Positions 42,543-50,761 of a DNA stretch of 64,000 bases are shown here, piece by piece. This DNA comes from LMUY01 sp965198895. Lineage in GTDB: Bacteria > Pseudomonadota > Alphaproteobacteria > Acetobacterales > Acetobacteraceae. A program made the position numbers and the translations under genes. Under the pieces are notes generated by a model. The model was not told the DNA's origin. It saw only the letters and a program-made list of their open reading frames with translations, and did not search any database. The stretch is from positions 558,001-622,000 of the forward strand of contig OZ240676.1 in NCBI GenBank assembly GCA_965198895.1. The letters run 5' to 3'. Each line of letters begins with the position of its first letter. Positions within the stretch are counted from its first letter, which is position 1.

Positions 42543-43283
42543 CTAGACCGAGCCCCCGCGCCAGACGACACGCCCGACGACGTGGACTTCCTTGGCCAGG
42601 TCACTCTCGATGTACTCGGGCTGATATACGGGGTTGTCGCTGATCAGGATCAGGCTGCCGTCGAACTTGCGCTGCACGCGCTTCACCAGCCGCTCGTCCC
42701 GCACCTCGATGACGTAGACGCCGAAATTGCGGAACGTGGTGTCCGTGGTGTCGACCAGCAGCATATCGTTGTTGTGGATGTTCGGCTCCATCGACTCACC
42801 GATTGCCGTTTCCATGACGACTTCGCCCGGTTCACGGCCCAACGCTGCGCGAATCCAATCGTGACGAAACCCAATGAACTCGGTCGCGCCGCTGGTCTCG
42901 ACGTGGCCGGCGCCGGCGGCCGCGGCTTCGGCCACCTTGGGCAGGATCAGGAACCGGGCCGCGTTGAAACTATCGCCGCCCCTGCGGCTATGGGCACGCG
43001 CACCGAGCGCCGCGAAATCCGGTTCCGGCCCCTCGCCCTGCGCCAACCAGGCGAGATCCACCCCTGCCGCGCTCGCCAACGCCACGAGGCGGTCACGGCT
43101 TGGCTCGGCCTCTCCCTTCAGCCATTTGCGGAAGGCAGACGGAGACACGCCAGTGGCTTTGGCGAGCCGGTCCGCACTCGGCCACTCCGCAGCAACCAGT
43201 TGCAAGCGGGCGACGAATTCCGCCTGGTCAGCTCCTGCACCCGGACTCGACGGTCTACGCTTGGTTGGCACGTTGATATCCAT
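42543..43283 (-). CDS. XRE/S24-type self-cleaving transcriptional repressor
   Basis: This 246-residue protein has an N-terminal helix-turn-helix (SADRLAKATGVSPSAFRKWLKGEAEP) and a C-terminal LexA/CI-like S24 peptidase domain with nucleophile Ser164 in IGESMEPNI and general base Lys201 in RLVKRV. An Ala-Gly candidate cleavage site lies at about 124-127 (AAAGAG). This is the architecture of phage CI/C2 repressors and DNA-damage-responsive regulators. No phage genes are nearby, so it is a domesticated regulator. It lies between an aminotransferase (convergent) and fadD. Confidence 0.87.
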   Translation of the reverse strand: MDINVPTKRRPSSPGAGADQAEFVARLQLVAAEWPSADRLAKATGVSPSAFRKWLKGEAEPSRDRLVALASAAGVDLAWLAQGEGPEPDFAALGARAHSRRGGDSFNAARFLILPKVAEAAAAGAGHVETSGATEFIGFRHDWIRAALGREPGEVVMETAIGESMEPNIHNNDMLLVDTTDTTFRNFGVYVIEVRDERLVKRVQRKFDGSLILISDNPVYQPEYIESDLAKEVHVVGRVVWRGGSV

Positions 43284-43540
43284 TCTGTTCTCGGTGCAGC
43301 CCCGGACGAGCGCGACGCCAGAACGGGGTCGGCCTGCTCGGCGATGCACGGCATTACATCACACTTACGTCGCGAAAACATCATCTGTGTCGTCGTCAAC
43401 ACGTTTCGGGCAGCGGCATTGTGGTTACGCTCGCGTATCGCGCTGTGAAGTCCGTCGTTGCTTGCGTCATATACGGGGCTCGACCTGCAGACGGACCAGC
43501 AAGCCCTCGCGTCTGTTGGATGGCCAGGCTTGTGGCGATC

Positions 43541-45187
43541 TCAGCCGGCGCTCCCCGCCTCCTCGGCCACCAGTTCCTTCTTCGACAACTTGCCGATCAT
43601 GGTCTTCGGAAGACTGTCGCGGATCACCACCTCGCGTGGCAGTTCGATCTTCGAGACGTAGCCGGCGAGGAAGCTCTTGAGTTCATCCGGCGTCACCGGG
43701 ATTCCTTTGCGCAGGACGACGAACGCCTTCGGAGCCTGGCCGCGATACGCATCGGCGACACCGATCACGGTCGCCTCCAACACGGCCGGGTGCTCGTACA
43801 GCGCGTCTTCCAGCACGCGCGGATAGACATTGTAGCCGCCGCACAAGATGATGTCCTTGATGCGGTCGACCAGGAACAGGTAGCCGTCCTCGTCCAGGTA
43901 ACCGATATCGCCGGTGCGCAGCGCCCCGTCCACGAACACCGCCGCCGTGTCGTCCGGGCGCTGCCAGTAACCGCCCATCACCTGTGGCCCGCGCACGCAG
44001 ACCTCGCCGCGTTCACCGGTGGCGCGGAGCTGGCCCGAATCGGGATCGCGGATCTCGATCACCGTGTCCACCATCGCCACCCCGGCAGAGCCCGGCTTCA
44101 CCAACCCGTCCGGGGGATTGCACGAGACGACGGGCGAGGCCTCGCTCAACCCGTATCCCTCGACCAGCTTGCAACCGGTCAATTTGACGAACTGCTCCCG
44201 CACCTCCGGCGGCAGCGACGCGCCGCCCGATACGCTGAATACGAGCGAGCCGAGGTCCACCTTGCCAGCCGCCGCCGCAGCGTTCACGGCGGTGTAGATG
44301 GTGGGCACGGCGTTCACGATCGTGACCCGGCGCCGTGTGATCGCCTTCAGCATCGCCGTGAGTTCGAAGCGCGGCAGCATCACGATTTCTCCCGCGAGTC
44401 CGATGGCGTAGTTCAACACCGACGTCATGGCGAAGACGTGGAAGAACGGCAGCACCGCCAACACCCGCTCGTGCCCCGGCCGCGCTGCACGCCAATGCAC
44501 GCGCGCCTGGTAGGCATTGGCGGCCAGGTTGGCGTGGCTCAGCATGACGCCCTTCGGCACGCCGGTGGTGCCCCCGGTATATTGCAGCACGGCGAGATCC
44601 GCCGGGTCGATGGTCACAGGGCTCGCCGGGGCAGGATTGCCGACGATGTCGGCAAAGCTCACGTGCAGCCCGCCCATCGCGATCCTCGCCCGGTCCCGGC
44701 GCTTGAACAGGCGGAACAGCATGGCCTTGGCCGGCGGCAGGATACCCGTCATGGGGCAGACGATCAGCCGCCTCAGCCCGGCGCCCGCAGCCACGTTGGC
44801 AACTCTGCGGTACACCGCCTCGAGATCCATGACGGCCATGATCGTCGTGCCGGAATCGCGGATCTGGTGGGTGAGCTCCCGCTCGACATAGAGCGGATTG
44901 TAATTGACCACCGTCCCGCCGGCCCGCAGCACGGCGTAGTACAGCACGACGTAATAGGGCGTGTTCGGCAGACAAAGCCCCACCTTCACGCCGGGCCCAA
45001 CCCCCAGATCCTGCAAGCCGCGTGTCGCGCGGTCGACCAGGGCGCCCAGTTGCCAATACATCCAGCGCCGGCCGAGGAAGTCCATGGCAGGGCACCCGCC
45101 GAATTGCGCCACCGCCGCGCGGAGCAGGTCGTCGAGCAACTGCGGGCTGTCCAGCGACTCTGGACGACCCTGCGTATTGTTCTGCAT
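43541..45187 (-). CDS. fadD: Long-chain fatty-acid--CoA ligase
   Basis: This 548-residue acyl-adenylating enzyme has the phosphate loop YTGGTTGVPKGV (203-214), the A5 motif EGYGLSEASPV, TGDIGYLDEDGYLFLVDRIKD and the C-terminal catalytic lysine region LPKTMIGKLSKKEL. It activates fatty acids for the beta-oxidation genes found 5 kb away. A GGGAGGAG ribosome site stands directly before the ATG. Substrate chain length is inferred from the family only; a medium-chain or aromatic acid is possible, given the phenylacetate genes nearby, though paaK has a different signature. Confidence 0.9.
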   Translation of the reverse strand: MQNNTQGRPESLDSPQLLDDLLRAAVAQFGGCPAMDFLGRRWMYWQLGALVDRATRGLQDLGVGPGVKVGLCLPNTPYYVVLYYAVLRAGGTVVNYNPLYVERELTHQIRDSGTTIMAVMDLEAVYRRVANVAAGAGLRRLIVCPMTGILPPAKAMLFRLFKRRDRARIAMGGLHVSFADIVGNPAPASPVTIDPADLAVLQYTGGTTGVPKGVMLSHANLAANAYQARVHWRAARPGHERVLAVLPFFHVFAMTSVLNYAIGLAGEIVMLPRFELTAMLKAITRRRVTIVNAVPTIYTAVNAAAAAGKVDLGSLVFSVSGGASLPPEVREQFVKLTGCKLVEGYGLSEASPVVSCNPPDGLVKPGSAGVAMVDTVIEIRDPDSGQLRATGERGEVCVRGPQVMGGYWQRPDDTAAVFVDGALRTGDIGYLDEDGYLFLVDRIKDIILCGGYNVYPRVLEDALYEHPAVLEATVIGVADAYRGQAPKAFVVLRKGIPVTPDELKSFLAGYVSKIELPREVVIRDSLPKTMIGKLSKKELVAEEAGSAG

Positions 45188-45210
45188 CCGCTCCTCCCGC
45201 CTGCGCCCGG

Positions 45211-45648
45211 TTAGCCGGCGCGGCGTAGAAAATCCGCGAAGGCGTCCAGAGTCGCCTCCGACACGTAGTGCTCGATGCCCTCCGCGTCACCCTCGGCCGC
45301 CTCCTCGGGAACGCCCACGGCGAGGAGCAGGTCCACCACCAGGCGGTGCCGCGCGCGCACCCGATCGGCCAAGGCCTGCCCGGCCTCGGTCAGGAACACG
45401 CCGCGATAGGGCTTGCCGGTCGCCAACCCCTCGCGCCGCAGCCGCGCGATGGTCTTGACTGCGGTCGCGTGGGAGACGCCGAAGCGCCGGGCGATGTCGG
45501 TGGCCCGTGCCTCGCCACCGGCCGCCATCAGGTCGGCGATCAGCTCGGCATAGTCCTCCAGCATCGCGGCCCCGCGCGCGGTTCGCGTCCGTTCGAAGCG
45601 CCGCGCCTGGGTCGGCTCCTCCGGCAGCGTCTGGTCGGTCGGTGGCAT
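45211..45648 (-). CDS. mntR: Manganese-responsive regulator MntR
   Basis: This 145-residue DtxR-family regulator has a helix-turn-helix (EARATDIARRFGVSHATAVKTIARLRREGL), the wing (TGKPYRGVFLTEAGQALAD) and the metal-binding dimer domain with RHRLVVDLLLAVGVPEEAAEGDAEGIEH. The length and the end HYVSEATLDAFADFL match E. coli MntR. It diverges from the mntH transporter gene across 95 bases containing a palindrome, so it probably represses mntH when Mn(II) is plentiful. Confidence 0.92.
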   Translation of the reverse strand: MPPTDQTLPEEPTQARRFERTRTARGAAMLEDYAELIADLMAAGGEARATDIARRFGVSHATAVKTIARLRREGLATGKPYRGVFLTEAGQALADRVRARHRLVVDLLLAVGVPEEAAEGDAEGIEHYVSEATLDAFADFLRRAG

Positions 45649-45703
45649 CGGCTCTCCCCTGCATCACCTCAGTAGCAAGTTGGCGCGGGGCACACAAAAT
45701 CAT

Positions 45704-45734
45704 TTGTCTTGACCGGAGTGTAGCCTACGCTACA
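45704..45734 (+). promoter_or_regulatory. mntH promoter with overlapping MntR-type operator
   Basis: The 16-bp palindrome TGTAGCCTACGCTACA (45719-45734; arms TGTAGC/GCTACA) overlaps a TACGCT -10 box (45726-45731). A -35 box TTGTCT lies at 45704-45709, 16 bases upstream. Binding of a regulator here would block polymerase. The start point would fall only a few bases before ATG 45744. Confidence 0.6.
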
Positions 45735-45743
45735 ACTTGAGCC

Positions 45744-47066
45744 ATGAACGACGCCATCCCACTTCGCTCGGACGTGACGACCGGCAATCTCACGACCCGC
45801 ACCGAATTCGCGATGGCCGAGACGCTCGCCGGCCGGCGACGAGGCATCGGTGCGCTGCTGCCCTTCATCGGCCCGGCCTTCGTCGCGTCAGTCGCCTATA
45901 TCGATCCGGGCAATTTCGCGACCAACATCCAGGCCGGCGCGAAATACGGCTACGGGCTGCTGTTCGTCGTGATCCTGGCCAATGCCGCGGCGATGCTGTT
46001 CCAGGCGCTCTCGGCGCGGCTCGGCATCGCCACCGGCAAGAACCTCGCCGAACTCAGCCGCGACCACTTCCCCCGCCCCGTCGTGCTGGGCATGTGGGCC
46101 GTCAGCGAAGTCGCCGCGATGGCCACCGACCTCGCCGAGTTCCTGGGGGGCGCAATCGGGCTATCCCTGCTGTTCCACATCCCGCTGCTGGCCGGGATGC
46201 TGATCACCGCCGCCGCCACCTATGCCATCCTGATGCTGGACCGCGGCGGCTACCGGCCCCTGGAGATCGCGATCACCGCCATGGTCGGCGTGATCACCGT
46301 CAGCTACCTGGTCGAGTTGTTCCTGTCGCCGCCCGCCTGGGGTGAGGCCGCGCAGCAGATCCTGCATCCGGTGCTGCAGAATGGCGACGAACTGGGCCTG
46401 GCCGTCGCCATCGTGGGCGCCACGGTGATGCCGCATGCGATCTACCTGCATTCCGGGCTGACCCAGGCGCGAGGGCGGACCGAAACGAAGGGCGGCCTCG
46501 CGCGCCTACTGCACTACTCCAACATCGAGGTGCTGGTGGCGCTCAGCCTGGCCGGGTTGGTGAACATGGCCATGGTGATGATGGCCGCCTCCGCCTTCCA
46601 CACCGGGCACCCGGACGTGGCGGAGATCGAGACCGCGTATCAGACGCTGGTGCCGCTGTTCGGCGGCGCCGCGGCCGCCGTGTTCCTTACGGCGCTGATC
46701 GCCTCGGGCCTGTCGTCCTCGGCGGTCGGCACGATGGCCGGGCAGATCGTGATGCAGGGCTTCGTCGGCTGGCGGATCCCGGTCTGGGTGCGACGGCTGG
46801 TGACCATGCTGCCGGCCTTCGTCGTGGTCGCGGCCGGTGCCGACGCGACCACCTCGCTGGTGGTCAGCCAGATCGTGCTGAGCCTGGCTCTACCGGTGCC
46901 GCTCGTCGCCTTGATCCTGTTCGTCGGCCGCCGCGACCTGATGGGCGACCTCGTCTGTGGCCGTAAAATGCTCTGGCTCGCTTCCGTAGTGACGGCGATC
47001 GTGCTGCTGCTGAACGTGACGCTGCTGTTGCAGCTGGCCGGCATCGACGTACCGTTCCTGTCCTGA
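45744..47066 (+). CDS. mntH: Nramp-family manganese/divalent metal transporter MntH
   Basis: This 440-residue protein has eleven predicted membrane helices. The metal-binding motif DPGNF sits at 54-58 and the second motif MPH in GATVMPHAIYLHSGL, both required for proton-coupled Mn(II) uptake. It ends with two helices (LMGDLVCGRKMLWLASVVTAIVLLLN). The ATG at 45744 has only a weak ribosome site and a very short leader from the predicted promoter. ATG 45813 (MAETLAG) is an alternative that removes a non-conserved 23-residue N-terminus. Confidence 0.92.
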   Translation: MNDAIPLRSDVTTGNLTTRTEFAMAETLAGRRRGIGALLPFIGPAFVASVAYIDPGNFATNIQAGAKYGYGLLFVVILANAAAMLFQALSARLGIATGKNLAELSRDHFPRPVVLGMWAVSEVAAMATDLAEFLGGAIGLSLLFHIPLLAGMLITAAATYAILMLDRGGYRPLEIAITAMVGVITVSYLVELFLSPPAWGEAAQQILHPVLQNGDELGLAVAIVGATVMPHAIYLHSGLTQARGRTETKGGLARLLHYSNIEVLVALSLAGLVNMAMVMMAASAFHTGHPDVAEIETAYQTLVPLFGGAAAAVFLTALIASGLSSSAVGTMAGQIVMQGFVGWRIPVWVRRLVTMLPAFVVVAAGADATTSLVVSQIVLSLALPVPLVALILFVGRRDLMGDLVCGRKMLWLASVVTAIVLLLNVTLLLQLAGIDVPFLS

Positions 47067-47070
47067 GCGG

Positions 47071-47568
47071 CTACTCCGGGAAGAAGCTGTATTCGGCGGT
47101 ATACGGCACCTGGGTTTCCGCGCCGCCATGGCTGGCATCGCAACCGGTCGGCGGTGCGACGCCGCCCTGGGTGCGGCTGCGAACGATCGCCTTCACCGAC
47201 GCGAACAGGCCCTCGCCGGCATGGGTTTTCGCCCGCAGGACCAGCCACGGGATCGCCCCCGCCCCGCCGCTGGCCGCCGTCTCGACCTCGCCGGTGACGA
47301 GGCTGCCATCCTTGCCCTGCCAACTCGGCCCGGCGAAGTGGTGGCCGACTTCGGTACCTTGCGCGTTCGTCAGCGTCGCATCCGGCGCCTTCAACCGCCA
47401 GGCAAAGCCGCCCTGCCCGTCCGTGCAGGTGTAGATCTGCACGCCCTTGCCCTGCAGTTCGAAGGCGGGGGCGGCACGGGCCGGTGCGATGAAAGCTGGC
47501 AATCCAAGGCAGACCAAGACCTGAACGGCCGTCCTTAAGCTGGCAATGCGTAGGAGTGGCGCTGGCAT
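47071..47568 (-). CDS. Exported DUF3455-family protein
   Basis: This 165-residue protein has a Sec signal (VLVCLGLPAFIAPARA, cut after ARA) and the family features LQGKGVQIYTCTDGQGGFAWRL, HFAGPSWQGKDGS and a C-terminal PPTGCDASHGGAETQVPYTAEYSFF. DUF3455 proteins are periplasmic or secreted and have no established function. Three cysteines may form a disulfide. It is convergent with mntH, five bases apart, and sits 13 bases behind the GFA gene on the same strand. Confidence 0.85.
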   Translation of the reverse strand: MPAPLLRIASLRTAVQVLVCLGLPAFIAPARAAPAFELQGKGVQIYTCTDGQGGFAWRLKAPDATLTNAQGTEVGHHFAGPSWQGKDGSLVTGEVETAASGGAGAIPWLVLRAKTHAGEGLFASVKAIVRSRTQGGVAPPTGCDASHGGAETQVPYTAEYSFFPE

Positions 47569-47581
47569 TCCTTATCTCCAT

Positions 47582-48007
47582 TCAGTCCGCTGGGATGAAG
47601 CGGAGTGTGCCGGCCCGACGCGTTGGCCTGCCGGTGTCGTTGGTATGGTTGACGCCATCGGTGACAGGAACCTCGGCGAAATCGAACGGGCTCACCCCGT
47701 CCAGGCAGGCCACGTTCACGGCATACAGACTCTGGTCGGATCGTCGTTGGTGATGTGTGTAGATCCCGCAGCGGGAACAGAAGAAGTGCTGCGCCGATCC
47801 GGTATGAAAGCGGTAGCTCGTCAACGCGTCCTCGCCCTGCAGGATCTTGATCCCGCCCATTTCCGCCATGGCAACGACGGCGCCTCGCATTCGGCAGTAC
47901 GAGCAGGTGCAGCGGCGGATCGAGTTGAACCCGTCGCTGAGCGTCACCTCGAAACGCACCGCACCGCAATGGCACTGGCCAGCCCGAAAATTCGCGTCGC
48001 CCGGCAT
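47582..48007 (-). CDS. GFA (glutathione-dependent formaldehyde-activating)/CENP-V family protein
   Basis: This 141-residue zinc protein has GQCHCGAVRFEV, RRCTCSYCRMRGAV and FCSRCGIYTHH, giving the CxC, CxxC and CxxC zinc ligands of the GFA/CENP-V fold. Members are called glutathione-dependent formaldehyde-activating enzyme, but most have no proven activity. ATG 48007 gives the canonical MxGxCHCGAV start. A REP-like palindrome lies 20 bases upstream of the start. Confidence 0.88.
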   Translation of the reverse strand: MPGDANFRAGQCHCGAVRFEVTLSDGFNSIRRCTCSYCRMRGAVVAMAEMGGIKILQGEDALTSYRFHTGSAQHFFCSRCGIYTHHQRRSDQSLYAVNVACLDGVSPFDFAEVPVTDGVNHTNDTGRPTRRAGTLRFIPAD

Positions 48008-48026
48008 GTTGCCCCACTCTTCTGCT

Positions 48027-48049
48027 GGTAGGGTGGGCTTCAGCCCACC
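48027..48049. repeat. Short REP-like palindrome
   Basis: Starts GGTAGGGTGGGCT; arms GGTGGGCT and AGCCCACC around TC. It shares the TAGGGT head with the other REP-like elements and lies in the 70-base gap upstream of the GFA gene. Confidence 0.65.
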
Positions 48050-48077
48050 AAAACGCTCGTGCCCGACCCGACAGCGC

Positions 48078-48461
48078 TCAACCGTCCCCAAGCTGGCGGG
48101 CAGCTGCCTCGGCCGTGTCCTCTGGGCGCGTGTTGAACGCGATGGCTGCATGCGGCGCCGCTTTGTGGATGGCGTTGACCACGTTTTCGAACAGCGCCAG
48201 GCCCTTCGGAGGTAACCGAAGCCCCGCCCCGATCACCACGCAGTCGTAGTGTGCGCCCGACAACTGCGCCGCGAGCATCGGGCCGGCCGATTCATCTGGC
48301 ACGATCATGCATGTATCGCCGTGCCAGCCGCGCTCTTTGATCTTTGCGACGGCGACGGCGATGCCGGCGTTGATCTTCGCCGCATCGAAGCCCGGGGGCA
48401 GAGCCGGGTCGGAGAAATCGACGGTTTCAGGTTTCTGGCCGACAAACAGGATACGGGTCAT
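48078..48461 (-). CDS. Conserved hypothetical protein
   Basis: I do not recognise this 127-residue protein. It starts MTRILFVGQKPETVDFSDP, contains a glycine-rich turn VVIGAGLRLPPKG and ends APHAAIAFNTRPEDTAE, suggesting an alternating alpha/beta fold with no signal peptide or membrane helix. It diverges from the paaX region and precedes the GFA gene on the same strand, separated by a REP-like repeat. Confidence 0.6.
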   Translation of the reverse strand: MTRILFVGQKPETVDFSDPALPPGFDAAKINAGIAVAVAKIKERGWHGDTCMIVPDESAGPMLAAQLSGAHYDCVVIGAGLRLPPKGLALFENVVNAIHKAAPHAAIAFNTRPEDTAEAAARQLGDG

Positions 48462-48566
48462 GGCCTTTTCTCCCTCCGGACCGTTGCGAGCTATGTTGCC
48501 GTCCGCCCCCCGCCGGTTCAACCCCGCCGCAACAGCCCCGCAGGCAGCCGCTCAAGGAGACGAACC

Positions 48567-48611
48567 ATGCAGCCTCGTTCGTGCCGGATCCCCTCAACTC
48601 GCATCCGATGA
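48567..48611 (+). CDS. Leader peptide upstream of paaX (14 aa)
   Basis: An AAGGAG ribosome site 7 bases before ATG 48567 starts a 14-codon frame (MQPRSCRIPSTRIR) whose TGA overlaps the paaX ATG as ATGA (48608-48611). The paaX start itself has no ribosome site, so translation of paaX would depend on reading this frame. The peptide is rich in arginine (4 of 14). Alternatively paaX starts at GTG 48581 and this frame is chance. Confidence 0.5.
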   Translation: MQPRSCRIPSTRIR

Positions 48612-49429
48612 CGCTGGCCCCCCTGCTCGCCCATTGGCGCGAGCGGCCGCAGCGGACCTGGTCCGTCGTGGTCACCGTATTCGGCGACGCGATCGTGCCG
48701 CATGGCGGGACGGTGTGGCTGGCCACGCTGATCGAGCTGTTCGCCGCGATGGGGGTGGACGCCGGGGCGGTGCGCACGGCGATGTCCCGCCTGGTGGCCG
48801 ATGGCTGGACGGAACGCACCCGGGTCGGCCGCAACAGTGCCTACCGGCTGACCGAGAAGGGGCACACCGCCTCCACCCAGGCCGCCGATCGGATCTACGC
48901 CGCCGGGCCGCCGGACTGGGACGGGCAGTTCCAACTGGTGTTGCAACCGCGGCATCGTGAAGCCTTGTCGGAGGCCGGGTATGGCCAGGCCGTCCCCGGC
49001 CTATGGGTCAGCCCCGGGGCCGGCCGGCCGGCCGGCGAGGCGGTGACGCTGACCGCGACCACCACTCCGGACGCCGCGCGCATCCTGGCCGCACGGTCCT
49101 GGCCGCTGGACCGGCTGGCGGCGTCGTTCTCCCGGTTCATCGCCGCCTTTGCCACCCTGCCCGGCTGGGCCGACCCGGCGCCGCTGGAGGCCGCCGTCGC
49201 GCGTACGCTGCTGATCCACGAATACCGCCGCGTCGTGCTGCACGCCCCCGCTTTGCCCGCCGAAATCTTGCCGCCGGACTGGCCCGGCACGGCGGCGCGC
49301 CAGCTGTGCGCCAAGGCCTACACCGCCCTGCTGGCCCCCTCGGAACAGTGGCTCACCAGCCAAGACCTGCCGCCCGCCAACCCCGGCATGCGACACCGGT
49401 TCCAAGAACGTGTTACCGAATTAGCTTGA
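48608..49429 (+). CDS. paaX: Phenylacetate operon repressor PaaX
   Basis: This 273-residue GntR-like regulator has an N-terminal winged helix (RTWSVVVTVFGDAIVPHGG, VDAGAVRTAMSRLVADGWTERTRVGRNSAYRLTEKG) and the PaaX ligand domain containing WDGQFQLVL. In E. coli it represses paa genes and is released by phenylacetyl-CoA. It lies 48 bases upstream of paaA in the same direction, with an operator-like palindrome between. The start at 48608 depends on coupling to the leader frame; GTG 48581 would add nine residues. Confidence 0.88.
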   Translation: MTLAPLLAHWRERPQRTWSVVVTVFGDAIVPHGGTVWLATLIELFAAMGVDAGAVRTAMSRLVADGWTERTRVGRNSAYRLTEKGHTASTQAADRIYAAGPPDWDGQFQLVLQPRHREALSEAGYGQAVPGLWVSPGAGRPAGEAVTLTATTTPDAARILAARSWPLDRLAASFSRFIAAFATLPGWADPAPLEAAVARTLLIHEYRRVVLHAPALPAEILPPDWPGTAARQLCAKAYTALLAPSEQWLTSQDLPPANPGMRHRFQERVTELA

Positions 49430-49455
49430 CGATCACAGTTTCTGTGACGTATCCT
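49426..49455 (+). promoter_or_regulatory. paaA promoter with palindromic operator in its spacer
   Basis: The -35 box TTGACG (49426-49431) and -10 box TATCCT (49450-49455) are 18 bases apart. The spacer holds a perfect palindrome TCACAGTTTCTGTGA (49433-49447). A protein bound there would occlude polymerase. The regulator is most likely PaaX, encoded just upstream, although the site differs from the E. coli PaaX consensus as I recall it. Confidence 0.6.
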
Positions 49456-49477
49456 GTGAAAAATCAACGAGGCTGCC

Positions 49478-50473
49478 ATGTACACGCAAGCCCTGAACGC
49501 ACCATCGCTTAGCGGCGGCGACAAAGTCCGCAGCACCGAAGATCCCGCTCTGCTCGCCCGCTTCCAGGAGCGCGTGGACGCCGAGGAGCGGATAGAGGCC
49601 AACGACTGGATGCCGGCGGCGTATCGCCGCACCCTCACCCGCCAGATCAGCCAGCACGCCCATAGCGAGATCGTGGGGCAGTTACCGGAGGGCGCGTGGC
49701 TGACCCGCGCGCCATCGCTGCGCCGCAAGGCGGCGCTGCTCGCCAAGGTGCAAGACGAGTGCGGCCACGGCCTCTACCTGTATGCCGCCGCCGAAACGCT
49801 CGGCACCAGCCGCGAGGCGCTGGTCGATGCGTTGTTGGAGGGCCGCGCGAAGTATTCCTCCATCTTCAACTACCCGACGCTGACCTGGGCCGATATCGGC
49901 GCGATCGGCTGGCTGGTGGACGGCGCGGCGATCATGAACCAGATCCCGCTCTGCCGCTGTTCGTACGGCCCGTACGCCCGCGCCATGATCCGCGTCTGCA
50001 AGGAAGAAAGTTTTCATCAGCGCCAGGGCTACGAGATCATGCTGACGCTGTGCGCCGGGTCGCCGGAGCAGAAGGCGATGGCGCAGGACGCGCTGAACCG
50101 CTGGTGGTGGCCGTGCCTGATGATGTTCGGCCCGCCCGACGGCGAGAGCATGCACTCCGACCAGAGCACGGCGTGGAAGATCAAGCGGTTCAGCAACGAC
50201 GAACTGCGGCAGAAATTCATCGACGCCACCGTACCGCAGGCAACCTATCTCGGCCTGGCCATCCCCGACCCGGCGATGACCCAGGATGCCGACGGCCACT
50301 GGCGCCACGGCCCGATCGACTGGGAGGAGTTCCGCCAGGTGCTCGCCGGCAACGGCCCGTGCAATCGTGAGCGCCTCGCCACCCGCCGCCGCAGCCACGC
50401 CGACGGCGAATGGGTGCGGGAGGCCGCCGCCGCCCACGCCGCCAAGCGCGCCGCGTTGAAGCAGGCGGCGTAG
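49478..50473 (+). CDS. paaA: Phenylacetyl-CoA 1,2-epoxidase subunit PaaA
   Basis: This 331-residue catalytic alpha subunit of the multicomponent di-iron monooxygenase turns phenylacetyl-CoA into the ring-1,2-epoxide. The di-iron ligands lie in the helices carrying KVQDECGHGLYLY and CKEESFHQRQGYEI. WLTRAPSLRRKAALL and SIFNYPTLTWADIGAIGWLVDGAA are also PaaA-typical. GAGG stands before the ATG. It starts the paaABCDE run behind its own promoter. Confidence 0.96.
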   Translation: MYTQALNAPSLSGGDKVRSTEDPALLARFQERVDAEERIEANDWMPAAYRRTLTRQISQHAHSEIVGQLPEGAWLTRAPSLRRKAALLAKVQDECGHGLYLYAAAETLGTSREALVDALLEGRAKYSSIFNYPTLTWADIGAIGWLVDGAAIMNQIPLCRCSYGPYARAMIRVCKEESFHQRQGYEIMLTLCAGSPEQKAMAQDALNRWWWPCLMMFGPPDGESMHSDQSTAWKIKRFSNDELRQKFIDATVPQATYLGLAIPDPAMTQDADGHWRHGPIDWEEFRQVLAGNGPCNRERLATRRRSHADGEWVREAAAAHAAKRAALKQAA

Positions 50474-50761
50474 ATGGCCACCCCCGACACCGCCCTGTGG
50501 GAAGTCTTCATCCGCAGTCGCAACGGTCTGGCGCACAAGCATGTCGGCTCGCTGCACGCCGCGGACGCCACCATGGCGCTGCAGGCGGCCCGGGATGTTT
50601 ACACACGCCGGGGTGAGGGATTGTCGGTGTGGGTGGTGCCCTCCAACGCCATCACCGCGAGTGACCCGGCGGACAAGGGCATGATGTTCGAGCCGGCGGA
50701 GAGCAAGATCTACCGCCATCCGACCTTCTACGACGTGCCGGACGAAGTCGGGCACATGTGA
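50474..50761 (+). CDS. paaB: Phenylacetyl-CoA epoxidase subunit PaaB
   Basis: This 95-residue small subunit has WEVFIRSRNGLAHKHVGSLHAADATMAL, VYTRRGEGLSVWVVPS and the C-terminal KIYRHPTFYDVPDEVGHM, all conserved in PaaB. It bridges the PaaAC heterodimers in the epoxidase complex. It begins immediately after the paaA stop and ends with an ATGA overlap with paaC at 50758-50761. Confidence 0.95.
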   Translation: MATPDTALWEVFIRSRNGLAHKHVGSLHAADATMALQAARDVYTRRGEGLSVWVVPSNAITASDPADKGMMFEPAESKIYRHPTFYDVPDEVGHM

